Source of the DNA: Microbacterium sp. BLY
GTDB lineage: Bacteria > Actinomycetota > Actinomycetes > Actinomycetales > Microbacteriaceae
Direction: 5' to 3'
NCBI RefSeq assembly: GCF_017939615.1
Contig: NZ_JAGKSR010000001.1
Span: forward strand, 2,480,001-2,544,000
Length of the DNA: 64,000 bases
Shown here: positions 32,155 through 43,397 of the stretch, in pieces
How positions within the stretch are numbered: position 1 is the first letter of the stretch
Layout: every line of letters begins with the position of its first letter
The notes under the pieces: model-generated
The model's input: only the letters and a program-made list of their open reading frames with translations
Databases searched by the model: none
Told to the model about the DNA's origin: nothing
Program-made: the position numbers and the translations under genes

Positions 32155-33348
32155 TCAGAGCCCGGCAGCGCGCCGCAGCTCCTCGGCCCGGTCCGTCCGC
32201 TCCCAGGTGAAGTCGGGAAGCTCGCGGCCGAAGTGCCCGTACGCGGCCGTCTGGGCGTAGATCGGTCGCAGCAGGTCGAGCTGCTCGATGATGGCCTGGG
32301 GCCGCAGGTCGAAAACCTCGTCGATCGCGCGGGTGATGACCTCATCCGAGACCCGTCCGGTCCCGAACGTCTCCACGTACAGGCCGACGGGACGGGCGAC
32401 GCCGATCGCATAGGCGACCTGGACCTCGAGCCGGTCGGCGAGGCCCGCCGCGACGGCGTTCTTCGCCACCCAGCGGGTCGCGTAGGCACCCGAACGGTCG
32501 ACCTTGGAGGGGTCCTTCCCGCTGAAGGCGCCGCCGCCGTGCCGGGCGGCACCGCCGTACGTGTCGATGATGATCTTGCGTCCGGTCAGCCCGGCGTCGC
32601 CCTTCGGACCGCCCGTGACGAAGGGGCCCGCGGGGTTGATGTAGTACGTGACGTCGTCGAGGTCGAGGCCCGTCGTGCCGAGCACCGGGTCGATGACGTG
32701 CTCGCGGATCTGCGCCTTGAGGTCGTCCTGGGCGATGTCCGGATTGTGCTGGGTCGACAGCACGACGGCGTCGACGGTCTTGGGCGTGAAGCCGTCGTAC
32801 CCGAGGGTGACCTGCGTCTTGCCGTCCGGACGCAGGAACGGCAGGAGGCCGCTGCGACGGACCTCGGTGAGGCGCTCCGCGATGCGGTGCGCGGTCCACG
32901 CGGCCATCGGCATGAGCTGAGGAGTCTCGTTGGTGGCGAAGCCGAACATGATGCCCTGGTCGCCGGCGCCGAGCCCGTCGAGCGGGTCGACCGACGAGCC
33001 GTCGCGGTGCTCCTGCGCGTTGTCGACGCCGTGCGCGATGTCGGTGGACTGCTCGCCCACGGAGACGCTGACCCCGCACGAGTCGCCGTCGAATCCGGTG
33101 TCGGAGGATGTGTACCCGATGCCGTTGACGACCTGCCGGACGATCGTCGGGATGTCGACGTAGGCGTCGGTGCGGATCTCGCCGGCGACGTGCACGAGCC
33201 CCGTCGTGACGAGTGTCTCGACGGCCACACGGGAGGCCGGGTCCTTCGCGAGGAGTCCGTCGAGGATGCTGTCCGAGATCTGGTCGCAGATCTTGTCCGG
33301 ATGCCCTTCGGTGACGGACTCGGACGTGAACAGACGCAGGGCGCTCAT
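32155..33348 (-). CDS. metK: S-adenosylmethionine synthetase
   Basis: A 397-residue MetK, making SAM from methionine and ATP. The motifs [28 protein letters not shown] and [16 protein letters not shown], split over the three repeats of the fold, are intact, and the C-terminus ([12 protein letters not shown]) is normal. I prefer the ATG at 33348 to one 14 codons upstream because the protein then begins [11 protein letters not shown] like other family members. The leader between rpoZ and metK is 88 bases; it holds a strong hairpin but no recognisable SAM riboswitch. Confidence 0.97.
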   Translation of the reverse strand: MSALRLFTSESVTEGHPDKICDQISDSILDGLLAKDPASRVAVETLVTTGLVHVAGEIRTDAYVDIPTIVRQVVNGIGYTSSDTGFDGDSCGVSVSVGEQSTDIAHGVDNAQEHRDGSSVDPLDGLGAGDQGIMFGFATNETPQLMPMAAWTAHRIAERLTEVRRSGLLPFLRPDGKTQVTLGYDGFTPKTVDAVVLSTQHNPDIAQDDLKAQIREHVIDPVLGTTGLDLDDVTYYINPAGPFVTGGPKGDAGLTGRKIIIDTYGGAARHGGGAFSGKDPSKVDRSGAYATRWVAKNAVAAGLADRLEVQVAYAIGVARPVGLYVETFGTGRVSDEVITRAIDEVFDLRPQAIIEQLDLLRPIYAQTAAYGHFGRELPDFTWERTDRAEELRRAAGL

Positions 33349-33398
33349 CGATGCTCCAGAACGGGGACGGACGGTGGGAGGGTGTGGCACCCATTCTG

Positions 33399-33430
33399 GA
33401 CCGCGCCACCGACGTCGCGGCGGCGCGGTC
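33399..33430 (-). terminator. Hairpin between rpoZ and metK
   Basis: GACCGCGCC and GGCGCGGTC form a nine-pair perfect stem that can extend inward by about four more pairs to a six-base loop. It begins seven bases after the rpoZ stop. It lacks a T-tract. It may be a terminator for rpoZ, a partial attenuator before metK, or an mRNA-stabilising element; position alone cannot tell. Confidence 0.5.
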
Positions 33431-33436
33431 GTCGAC

Positions 33437-33691
33437 TCACTCCGCGTGACGCAGGCGGAGCTTGTCCTCGTTGATCTCGTGCAGGGCGATGGTGAGCGGC
33501 TTGTCCTCGACCGAGGAGTCGACGAGCGGGCCCACGTTGTCGAAGAGATTGCCCTCGTGCAGGTCGGAGTAGTAGTCGTTGATCTGACGGGCGCGCTTGG
33601 CGGCGTAGATCACGAGCTCGTACTTGGAGTCGACGCGCTCCAGCAGGTTGTCGATGGGGGGATCGATGATGCCGTTGTTGCGTCCGGCCAT
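33437..33691 (-). CDS. rpoZ: RNA polymerase omega subunit
   Basis: An 84-residue RpoZ that helps fold and retain the beta' subunit in RNA polymerase. [29 protein letters not shown], split over two helices, is the conserved core with its Ser-Lys-Tyr and Lys-Arg-Ala-Arg-Gln-Ile residues, and [18 protein letters not shown] closes the protein. A good AGGAGG ribosome site precedes the ATG. It follows the IHF-guanylate kinase gene in the usual gmk-rpoZ order but after a 109-base gap that contains an imperfect palindromic repeat, so it may have its own promoter. Confidence 0.97.
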   Translation of the reverse strand: MAGRNNGIIDPPIDNLLERVDSKYELVIYAAKRARQINDYYSDLHEGNLFDNVGPLVDSSVEDKPLTIALHEINEDKLRLRHAE

Positions 33692-33751
33692 GGGTGGACC
33701 TCCTGATCAGGCGACGGGAATCGTCGCGAAGACGGTGCTGCGGGCGCGCGA

Positions 33752-33770
33752 CCCTTCGACGAGCTCAGGG
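33752..33770. repeat. Imperfect palindrome CCCTTCGACGAGCTCAGGG
   Basis: A 19-base element with complementary CCCT/AGGG ends and a palindromic GAGCTC centre lies in the gap between gmk and rpoZ. From memory it resembles a short dispersed intergenic repeat common in Microbacteriaceae. I see only one copy in this window, so the repeat status is unproven. Confidence 0.4.
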
Positions 33771-33800
33771 ATCGGCGTGGTGCTCGACCCGGGAATCGGG

Positions 33801-34712
33801 TCAGCGCGCAGAGCTTGTAGACAAGTCTACGACCTCGCGAGCGGCGGTGGCGACGTCCTCGTTCACGATCAGGTGGTCGAACTCGTTCTGCGCTGCCAGC
33901 TCCACCTTCGCCGTCCGCAGCCGTCGCGCGCGTTCCTCAGCGTCCTCCGTGCCGCGGCCGACCAGTCGGTGCACCAGCTCGTCCCAGCTCGGCGGCAGGA
34001 GGAAGATGAGCGTCGCCGACGGCTCCGCGTCGCGCACCTGACGAGCGCCCTGCAGGTCGATCTCGAGGAGCACGGTCTTCCCCTCGGCCAGCGCCGCGTC
34101 GATCGGGGCGCGCGGCGTGCCGTAGCGCGACCGGTTGTGCACGACCGCGTACTCCAGCAGCTCGCCGTCGGCGATGAGGCGGTCGAACTCGGCGTCGTCC
34201 ACGAAGTAGTAGTGGACGCCGTCGACCTCCCCCGGTCGCGGCGATCGCGTGGTGGCGGACACCGACAGGTGGATCTCGGGGTTGTTCTCCCGGATGTGCG
34301 CCGCCACCGTTCCCTTGCCGACCGCGGTGGGCCCGGCGAGGACGAGGAGCCGGCTGCGGGCGCCTCGCGGGGCGGGTGCCGGGAAGCGTTCGTCCAGCCA
34401 CTCCTCCAGCACCCGCCGCTGACGGGCGCCCAGCCCGCCCAGCCGCTTGACCGGGGAGATGTGGAGCTGCTCGAGCACCCGGTCGCGCTTGCCGGCGCCG
34501 ATCGCGGGGAGAGCCAGCAGGAAGTCGGTGATGCGCATCGAGCCCTCGACGGAATCGGCATCCTCCGTCGCACGATGCAGCACGGCCTGCGGGGTGACGA
34601 CCCTCATCGTGAGGTCGCGCTTGAGGGAGGCCCTGGCGCGGCGTCGCTCGACCGCGCGGCGTGCGGCGGCGGCCCGGTCGACCTCGGGGACGGTGCGGCG
34701 TTCCTCAGCCAC
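33801..34712 (-). CDS. gmk: Integration host factor (actinobacterial type)-guanylate kinase fusion
   Basis: A 303-residue two-domain protein. Residues about 1-110 match actinobacterial integration host factor: a basic helix ([18 protein letters not shown]), [14 protein letters not shown], then a helix-two-turn-helix ending [19 protein letters not shown]. Residues 120-303 are guanylate kinase: P-loop GPTAVGKGT (127-135), [50 protein letters not shown] and [12 protein letters not shown]. The enzyme converts GMP to GDP, while IHF domains bind and bend DNA. In many actinobacteria these are two adjacent genes; here they are one uninterrupted frame. The GTG start overlaps the pyrF end by eight bases and has AGAGGT upstream, so it ends the pyrimidine operon. 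Confidence 0.9.
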   Translation of the reverse strand: MAEERRTVPEVDRAAAARRAVERRRARASLKRDLTMRVVTPQAVLHRATEDADSVEGSMRITDFLLALPAIGAGKRDRVLEQLHISPVKRLGGLGARQRRVLEEWLDERFPAPAPRGARSRLLVLAGPTAVGKGTVAAHIRENNPEIHLSVSATTRSPRPGEVDGVHYYFVDDAEFDRLIADGELLEYAVVHNRSRYGTPRAPIDAALAEGKTVLLEIDLQGARQVRDAEPSATLIFLLPPSWDELVHRLVGRGTEDAEERARRLRTAKVELAAQNEFDHLIVNEDVATAAREVVDLSTSSAR

Positions 34713-35546
34713 GGCTGACCTCTCGATACTGGGCGGCGCGGTCGGCGATCGTCTCGGCGAGGGCCGCCGGCCCCGCGGAGAGGAGGCTGCGGCTCTCGCT
34801 CGCGATGACGGACCCCGCGGTGGGGCCGAAGCGGCGCACGAGATCCGCCGGGGTGGCGCCCTGCGCGCCGAATCCGGGCGCGAGGATCGCGGCGACGGGC
34901 GCGAACGGCGCGAGGCCGGCCTCCGCCGCGTCCACGGTGGCACCGATGACGAAGCCGAAACTCCCCCACTCCCCCGCGGGCGTCGCGTCGGCGTTCCGGC
35001 GCGACACCTCGGCGATGACGGCGGCGGACACCGTGGCGCCGTCCGCGGTCGTCGCCCGCTGGAGGCCCGTCGCCTCGGGATTGCTCGTCGCGGCCAGCAC
35101 GAACAGCCCTTTGCCGTGCTCCTCCGCCAGCGCGAACGCGCCATCGAGAGCACCGACGCCGAGATATGGACTCACCGTCAGCGCATCCGCTTCCAGCGGA
35201 GCACCGACCGGCAGCCACGCCTGCGCGTAATCCGCCATGGTCGATCCGATGTCGCCGCGCTTGGCGTCGGCGATCACGAGCAGTCCCGCCGCTCGCGCGG
35301 CGGCGAGCACGTCCTCCAGCGCGGCGAACCCGGCCGCGCCGTACCGCTCGAAGAACGACACCTGCGGCTTGACGATGCCGACCCGTCCGGCCGCCGCCTC
35401 GACCGCGCGCAGGCCGAACTCGCGGACGCCGGACGCATCGGCGGCGAGCCCCCACGCCGCCAGCAGGGCGGCGTGGGGGTCGATGCCGACGCAGAGCGGG
35501 CCGTGCGTCTCGAGAGCTGCGCGGGCCCGCTCGCCGAAGCGTGTCG

Positions 35547-35550
<4 letters not shown>
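34705..35550 (-). CDS. pyrF: Orotidine 5'-phosphate decarboxylase, type 2
   Basis: A 281-residue PyrF of the longer type 2 subfamily, making UMP from [19 protein letters not shown] starts the barrel, [13 protein letters not shown] provides the substrate Lys, and [18 protein letters not shown] is the DxKxxD catalytic motif; [16 protein letters not shown] is the phosphate loop. The last step of UMP synthesis, it overlaps carB by four bases (ATGA) at its start and the IHF-Gmk gene by eight at its end, so it is embedded in the operon. Confidence 0.96.
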
Positions 35551-38833
<3,283 letters not shown>

Positions 38834-38834
<1 letters not shown>

Positions 38835-40012
38835 TACTTTGCGTCCTTCTTGTTCGCGATGACCATGTCGCGGAAGCGGTCGAAGAGGTAGTTGGCGTCG
38901 TGCGGTCCGGCCGCGGCCTCGGGGTGGTACTGCACCGAGAAGGCGGGGATGTCGAGGGCGCGCAGGCCCTCCACGACGTTGTCGTTGAGGCCGACGTGGC
39001 TGACCTCGACCTTGCCGTAGCCGTGCGGGCTGTCGAAGGAGCCCTCCAGGGGCGCCTCGACGGCGAAGCCGTGGTTGTGCGCGGTGATCTCCACCTTGCC
39101 CGTCTGCTTGTCCAGCACGGGCTGGTTGATGCCGCGGTGGCCGAACGGCAGCTTGTACGTGCCGAGGCCGAGGGCCCGGCCGAGGAGCTGGTTGCCGAAG
39201 CAGATGCCGAAGAACGGCAGGCCGTCGTCGAGCACCGCACGCAGCAGTTCGACGTGGTCGCCCGAGGCTGCGGGGTCGCCGGGGCCGTTCGAGTAGAACA
39301 CGGCGACGGGTTCGATCGCCCGGATCTCGTCGATGCTCACGTCCTGCGGAAGGACGTGGACGTCGAACCCGCGGGCGGCGAGGTTGTCGATGGTCGCCTG
39401 CTTGACGCCGAGGTCGAGCACGGCCAGGTTGCCGATCCGCTCCCCCACCGCGGGGGTCACGGTCGCGCTCTCGACGGACACCTGTGCGGAGAGGTTGAGG
39501 CCGGTCATCTCCGGGGCCTCGCGGACGATCCGGAGCTGCTCCTCCGGATCGAGCTCCGCGTCGGCACCCGAGAAGATGCCGCCGCGCATGGAGCCCGCCG
39601 AACGGATGTGGCGCGTCACCGCGCGGGTGTCGATCCCGCTGATGCCGACGATGCCGTCCGCCACGAGGACGTCGTCGAGGGAGGCGTTCGCACGCCAGTT
39701 GGAGACGACGCGCGAGGGGTCGCGCACGATGTAGCCGGCGACCCAGATACGCCGCGACTCGGTGTCCTCGTCGTTCATGCCGGTGTTGCCGATGTGGGGC
39801 GCGGTCTGGAGCACGATCTGTCCCGCGTAGGACGGGTCCGTGATCGTCTCCTGGTATCCCGACATGCCGGTGGCGAAGACGACCTCGCCGAGTGTGCGGC
39901 CGCGGGCGCCGTAGGCGTGACCGCGGTGGCGGGTGCCGTCCTCCAGGACGAGGACGGCGGGATCGGGAAGGCGGGCCGCGGAGGCCTGCGGGGAGGAAGT
40001 CGAGAGTGTCAT
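38834..40012 (-). CDS. carA: Carbamoyl phosphate synthase small subunit
   Basis: A 392-residue CarA, the glutaminase subunit that feeds ammonia to CarB. The N-terminal domain has [20 protein letters not shown], and the class I amidotransferase domain has the nucleophile Cys in [12 protein letters not shown], with the catalytic His in [13 protein letters not shown]. Length is typical. It overlaps the PH-like membrane protein gene by four bases (ATGA) at its start and shares a base with carB at its end, so both subunits are coupled. Confidence 0.97.
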
Positions 40013-40521
40013 GACGTTGCTCCTGTGTCAGGGGCGGCGGGGATGAGCCGCTGCAGGTCGGAGATGAGGGTCGGGAGGTCGCCGCCGGTGAGGCGCAGAT
40101 AGCTGTCGACGACGGTGGCGTCGTCGACGTGCCACGAGATGCGCACGAGTCCGCCGGGCTCCACCACGCGATCGATGGTGACGGTCGCGCGGTCGACGGA
40201 GACGAGGCGGTCGGCGGCGAGGAAGACGGTCGGGGCGCCGTCCAGGGCCAGCGCGATGCCGCGGTCGGTCACAGCCAGCTCGCCGCGTGCGCGGAATGCC
40301 AGCGGGGTGATCGCGAGCCGTTCGAGGGGCTGCTCGTGCCGGGTGGTGGACACGTAGAGCACCTCGTCGCGGCGCGTCACCTCCGCGTGCTCCGGCACCC
40401 CGAGCGGGGCCGTGTACGCGGCATCGCGCCGCACTCGTCGTCGCCAGGCGAACAGCATCGACAGGAGGATCAGCAGCGCGAGGGCGATGATGATCGCGAC
40501 CGCGAGGTCCCGTGTGCTCAT
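40009..40521 (-). CDS. Single-helix membrane protein with bacterial PH-like domain, between pyrC and carA
   Basis: A 170-residue protein. Residues 7-25 ([19 protein letters not shown]) form one membrane helix, followed by a basic stop-transfer stretch (WRRRVRRD) and a soluble beta-rich domain of about 140 residues that looks like a bacterial PH-like domain ([36 protein letters not shown]). Gene order pyrC-this-carA is conserved in actinobacteria, including mycobacteria (the Rv1382 position), but no function is known. Four-base overlaps at both ends (ATGA, ATGA) lock it into the operon. A role in the operon's pathway is inferred from position only. Confidence 0.85.
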   Translation of the reverse strand: MSTRDLAVAIIIALALLILLSMLFAWRRRVRRDAAYTAPLGVPEHAEVTRRDEVLYVSTTRHEQPLERLAITPLAFRARGELAVTDRGIALALDGAPTVFLAADRLVSVDRATVTIDRVVEPGGLVRISWHVDDATVVDSYLRLTGGDLPTLISDLQRLIPAAPDTGATS

Positions 40522-41822
40522 GCGCCGAGCTCCTCGACGACGGTGCCGCCGTCGACCGTGAGCGTGCCGCCGTGAACGGTGAACTCCACACGACCGGGCA
40601 GGGCCCGACCGAGGTACGGCGAGTTCACGCTGCGCCCGTGCAGGTCGGCCGTGGTGAACACGCCGTCCACCGACGGGTCGTACAGCGTCACATGCGCGGA
40701 CTGTCCTGCCGCGAGGGGCGTGCCGTGTCCGTCGAGGCGGCCGATGCGCGCCGGTGCGGCGCTCATGACCCGGGCGACGTCGGTCCAGGTGAGCAGTCCG
40801 GTCTGCACCATCGACTGGTGGACGACCCGCAGGGCGCTCTCCAGACCGACCATGCCGTTCGCGGCGGCCTGCCACTCGCAGGCCTTGTGCTCGCTCGGAT
40901 GCGGGGCGTGATCGGTCGCGACGATGTCGATCGTCCCGTCCGCCAGGCCCTCCCGCACGGCGAGCACGTCCTCTTCGCGACGCAGGGGCGGATTCACCTT
41001 GTACCGCGCGTCGTATCCGCGGACGAGTTCGTCCGTGAGCAGCAGGTGGTGCGGCGTGACCTCGGCCGTCACGTTCACGCCCCGTTTCTTGGCCCAGCGG
41101 ATGATGTCCACCGAGCCGGCCGTGGAGAGGTGGCACACGTGCAGACGCGAGCCGACGTGCTCGGCAAGGAGGACGTCGCGAGCGATGATCGACTCCTCGG
41201 CGACCGCCGGCCAGCCGGTGAGTCCCAGCTCCGCCGAGACGGTGCCCTCGTTCATCTGGGCGCCCTCGGTGAGGCGCGGGTCCTGAGCGTGCTGCGCGAC
41301 GACGCCGTCGAACGACTTCACGTACTCCAGCGCGCGGCGCATGATCAGCGGATCCCACACGCAGAAGCCGTCGTCGCTGAACACGCGCACCCGGGCCCGC
41401 GAGGTCGCCATCGCGCCGAGCTCGGCGAGCCGCTCCCCCTTCTGGCCGACCGTGACCGCCCCGATCGGCTGGACCGTCGCATACCCGGCGGCCTCGCCGA
41501 GGGCGAGCTCCTGCTCGACCACGCCCGCGGTGTCGGCGACCGGGGAGGTGTTCGGCATCGCGAACACGGCGGTGAATCCGCCGGCGGCGGCCGCCCTGGT
41601 GCCGGTGAGGATCGTCTCCGAGGCCTCGTACCCCGGCTCGCGCAGATGGGTGTGCAGATCGACCAGTCCCGGCAGCGCGACCAGCCCCGACGCGTCGATG
41701 ACGCGGGCGCCGGAGCGGGTGAGCCCGGTCCCGACCTCGGCGATCACGCCGTCCTCGATGATGATGTCGGCGCCATCCGCGCCGAGCAGCTGTGCGCCGG
41801 TGATGACGAGGGTCTCGCTCAC
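40518..41822 (-). CDS. pyrC: Dihydroorotase
   Basis: A 434-residue class I dihydroorotase that closes carbamoyl aspartate to dihydroorotate. [19 protein letters not shown] supplies the zinc-binding His pair and substrate Arg, FAMPNTSPV follows, and VATDHAPH holds the catalytic Asp. VCHLSTAG and [13 protein letters not shown] carry further metal-site histidines. It starts at a GTG overlapping the pyrB stop (GTGA), the normal arrangement in this operon, where PyrB supplies its substrate. Confidence 0.97.
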   Translation of the reverse strand: MSETLVITGAQLLGADGADIIIEDGVIAEVGTGLTRSGARVIDASGLVALPGLVDLHTHLREPGYEASETILTGTRAAAAGGFTAVFAMPNTSPVADTAGVVEQELALGEAAGYATVQPIGAVTVGQKGERLAELGAMATSRARVRVFSDDGFCVWDPLIMRRALEYVKSFDGVVAQHAQDPRLTEGAQMNEGTVSAELGLTGWPAVAEESIIARDVLLAEHVGSRLHVCHLSTAGSVDIIRWAKKRGVNVTAEVTPHHLLLTDELVRGYDARYKVNPPLRREEDVLAVREGLADGTIDIVATDHAPHPSEHKACEWQAAANGMVGLESALRVVHQSMVQTGLLTWTDVARVMSAAPARIGRLDGHGTPLAAGQSAHVTLYDPSVDGVFTTADLHGRSVNSPYLGRALPGRVEFTVHGGTLTVDGGTVVEELGA

Positions 41823-42784
41823 TGGTCTCCCCCTCGTTCGTCGTCTCGTTCCCCTGCCAGCAGCAGGTACAGCACCGCCATGCGCACGGAGACTCCGTTC
41901 GAGACCTGTTCCAGCACCGTCGAGCGGGGGGAATCGGCTGCTTCGGAGGAGATCTCCAATCCCCGGTTCATGGGTCCGGGGTGCAGGACAATGCTACCGT
42001 CCGGGAGAGCGGCCACGCGCCGCGCGTCCAGACCCCATCGGCGCGAATACTCCCGCTCAGTGGGGAAATACGCCGCGTTCATCCGCTCGAGCTGGATGCG
42101 CAGCATCATCACCGCGTCCGGACCTTCCGCCAGAGCCTCGTCCAGGTCGTAGACGACACGCACCGGCCACAGCGACACGTTCTGCGGGACGAGGGTGGGC
42201 GGGGACACGAGCGTGACCTCCGCCCCGAGCGCGGTGAGGAGCCAGACGTTCGATCGCGCGACGCGGGAGTGCAGCACGTCGCCGACGATGGTCACGCGGA
42301 CGCCCTGAAGGTCGCGTCCCCGGCTGTCCGCGCCGAACCGGCGCTTGCGGATCGTGAAGGCGTCCAGGAGCGCCTGTGTCGGGTGCTCGTGCGTGCCGTC
42401 GCCCGCGTTCACGACGCCCGCGGAGATCCAGCCGCTCGTGGCGAGGGTCTGTGGGGCGCCGGAGCCCGGATGCCGGACGACCACCGCGTCCGCGCCGATG
42501 GCCTCGAGCGTCTGTGCGGTGTCCTTGAGGCTTTCGCCCTTGGAGACGCTGGAGCCCTTGGCCGCGAAGTTGATGACGTCGGCGGACAGGCGCTTCGCCG
42601 CGGCCTCGAAGGAGATCCGCGTGCGCGTGGAGTCCTCGAAGAAGAGGTTCACGACCGTCTTGCCGCGCAGCGTGGGGAGCTTCTTGACCTCGCGGGACTG
42701 CGTGTCCGCCATGTCCTCCGCGACGTCGAGGATGCGCAGGGCGGTCGCTCGGTCGAGCGTGCGGGTGTCGAGGAGATGCCTCAT
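41819..42784 (-). CDS. pyrB: Aspartate carbamoyltransferase catalytic subunit
   Basis: A 321-residue PyrB that joins carbamoyl phosphate and aspartate, the committed pyrimidine step. [14 protein letters not shown] binds carbamoyl phosphate, with VRHPGSG and [13 protein letters not shown] following and the aspartate-site MMLRIQLER and [11 protein letters not shown] near the end. No regulatory subunit gene (pyrI) is nearby, as expected for actinobacteria. It overlaps pyrR and pyrC by four bases each. Confidence 0.97.
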   Translation of the reverse strand: MRHLLDTRTLDRATALRILDVAEDMADTQSREVKKLPTLRGKTVVNLFFEDSTRTRISFEAAAKRLSADVINFAAKGSSVSKGESLKDTAQTLEAIGADAVVVRHPGSGAPQTLATSGWISAGVVNAGDGTHEHPTQALLDAFTIRKRRFGADSRGRDLQGVRVTIVGDVLHSRVARSNVWLLTALGAEVTLVSPPTLVPQNVSLWPVRVVYDLDEALAEGPDAVMMLRIQLERMNAAYFPTEREYSRRWGLDARRVAALPDGSIVLHPGPMNRGLEISSEAADSPRSTVLEQVSNGVSVRMAVLYLLLAGERDDERGGDQ

Positions 42785-43311
42785 TCGCCGATCGTCACCT
42801 CCTCAGCGCCGTCGTTCTCGAACAGGCGCACGTTCACGCGCTCGGTGCGGGCGGAGGGGATGTTCTTGCCTACGAAGTCAGGGCGGATCGGCAGCTCTCG
42901 ATGGCCGCGGTCGATGAGGATCGCGAGGCGCACGACGGCGGGGCGGCCGATGGACTGCAGGGCGTCGAGCGCGGCGCGGATGCTCCGGCCGGAGAACAGG
43001 ACATCGTCGACGAGGACGACCGTCTTCCCGTCGATGCCGCCCGGGGGGATCTCCGTCGGCTGCGGAGATCGCGTCGGGTGCTTGGCGAGGTCGTCGCGGA
43101 AGAGCGTCACATCGAGGGCTCCGACCGGAACAGAGACCTGCGCGATCTCGCTGATCAGGGCGGCGAGCCGGTGGCCCAGCGTGACGCCGCGGGTCGGGAT
43201 GCCCAGCAGGACCAGGTTCTCAGCCCCGCGATTGGACTCGAGGATCTCGTGCGCGATCCGAGTCAGCGCTCGTGAGATGTCGGCTTGGTGCAGCACCGTG
43301 CGCACACCCAT
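42781..43311 (-). CDS. pyrR: Bifunctional pyr operon regulator / uracil phosphoribosyltransferase
   Basis: A 176-residue Pyr[18 protein letters not shown] is the PRPP-binding loop and [13 protein letters not shown] strand ([16 protein letters not shown]) the substrate region; basic residues on the opposite face bind RNA in this family. PyrR senses UMP/UTP and PRPP and binds a hairpin in the pyr mRNA. The ATG at 43311 is chosen because AAGGGAG sits about seven bases upstream; an upstream in-frame start at 43335 would lie within the RNA hairpin. It is the first gene of the pyr operon. Confidence 0.96.
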   Translation of the reverse strand: MGVRTVLHQADISRALTRIAHEILESNRGAENLVLLGIPTRGVTLGHRLAALISEIAQVSVPVGALDVTLFRDDLAKHPTRSPQPTEIPPGGIDGKTVVLVDDVLFSGRSIRAALDALQSIGRPAVVRLAILIDRGHRELPIRPDFVGKNIPSARTERVNVRLFENDGAEEVTIGE

Positions 43312-43320
43312 CAGCCGCTC

Positions 43321-43351
43321 CCTTCTCCGCCTCACAGGACGGGGTTAAAGG
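43321..43351 (-). promoter_or_regulatory. PyrR-binding hairpin in the pyrR leader
   Basis: On the minus strand the leader folds into a lower stem CCTT/AAGG, an asymmetric internal loop containing UAACC, and an upper stem CCGUC/GGCGG capped by the hexaloop CUGUGA, which fits the CNGNGA loop recognised by PyrR in other bacteria. The lower stem includes part of the Shine-Dalgarno run AAGGGAG, so binding could block translation of pyrR and the operon, the mode described for mycobacteria. No terminator hairpin follows, arguing against attenuation. Confidence 0.8.
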
Positions 43352-43397
43352 TTGCTTGGTGGTGCCAAGTCTATCGGACCCGCGATGGTCCGCCCGG

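Noticed and set aside
30180..32552. A longer priA frame extending into metK
   Set aside because: The extra residues are Ser/Arg/Pro-rich shadow sequence over the end of metK; a GTG at 32144 after the metK stop gives a family-typical start.
33349..33436. A SAM riboswitch before metK
   Set aside because: The 88-base leader is too short and shows no SAM-I core pattern; only a single hairpin is visible.
33786..33802. Six-pair hairpin GACCCG/CGGGTC at the guanylate kinase stop codon
   Set aside because: Short stem overlapping the stop, with no T-tract; not strong enough to call a terminator.
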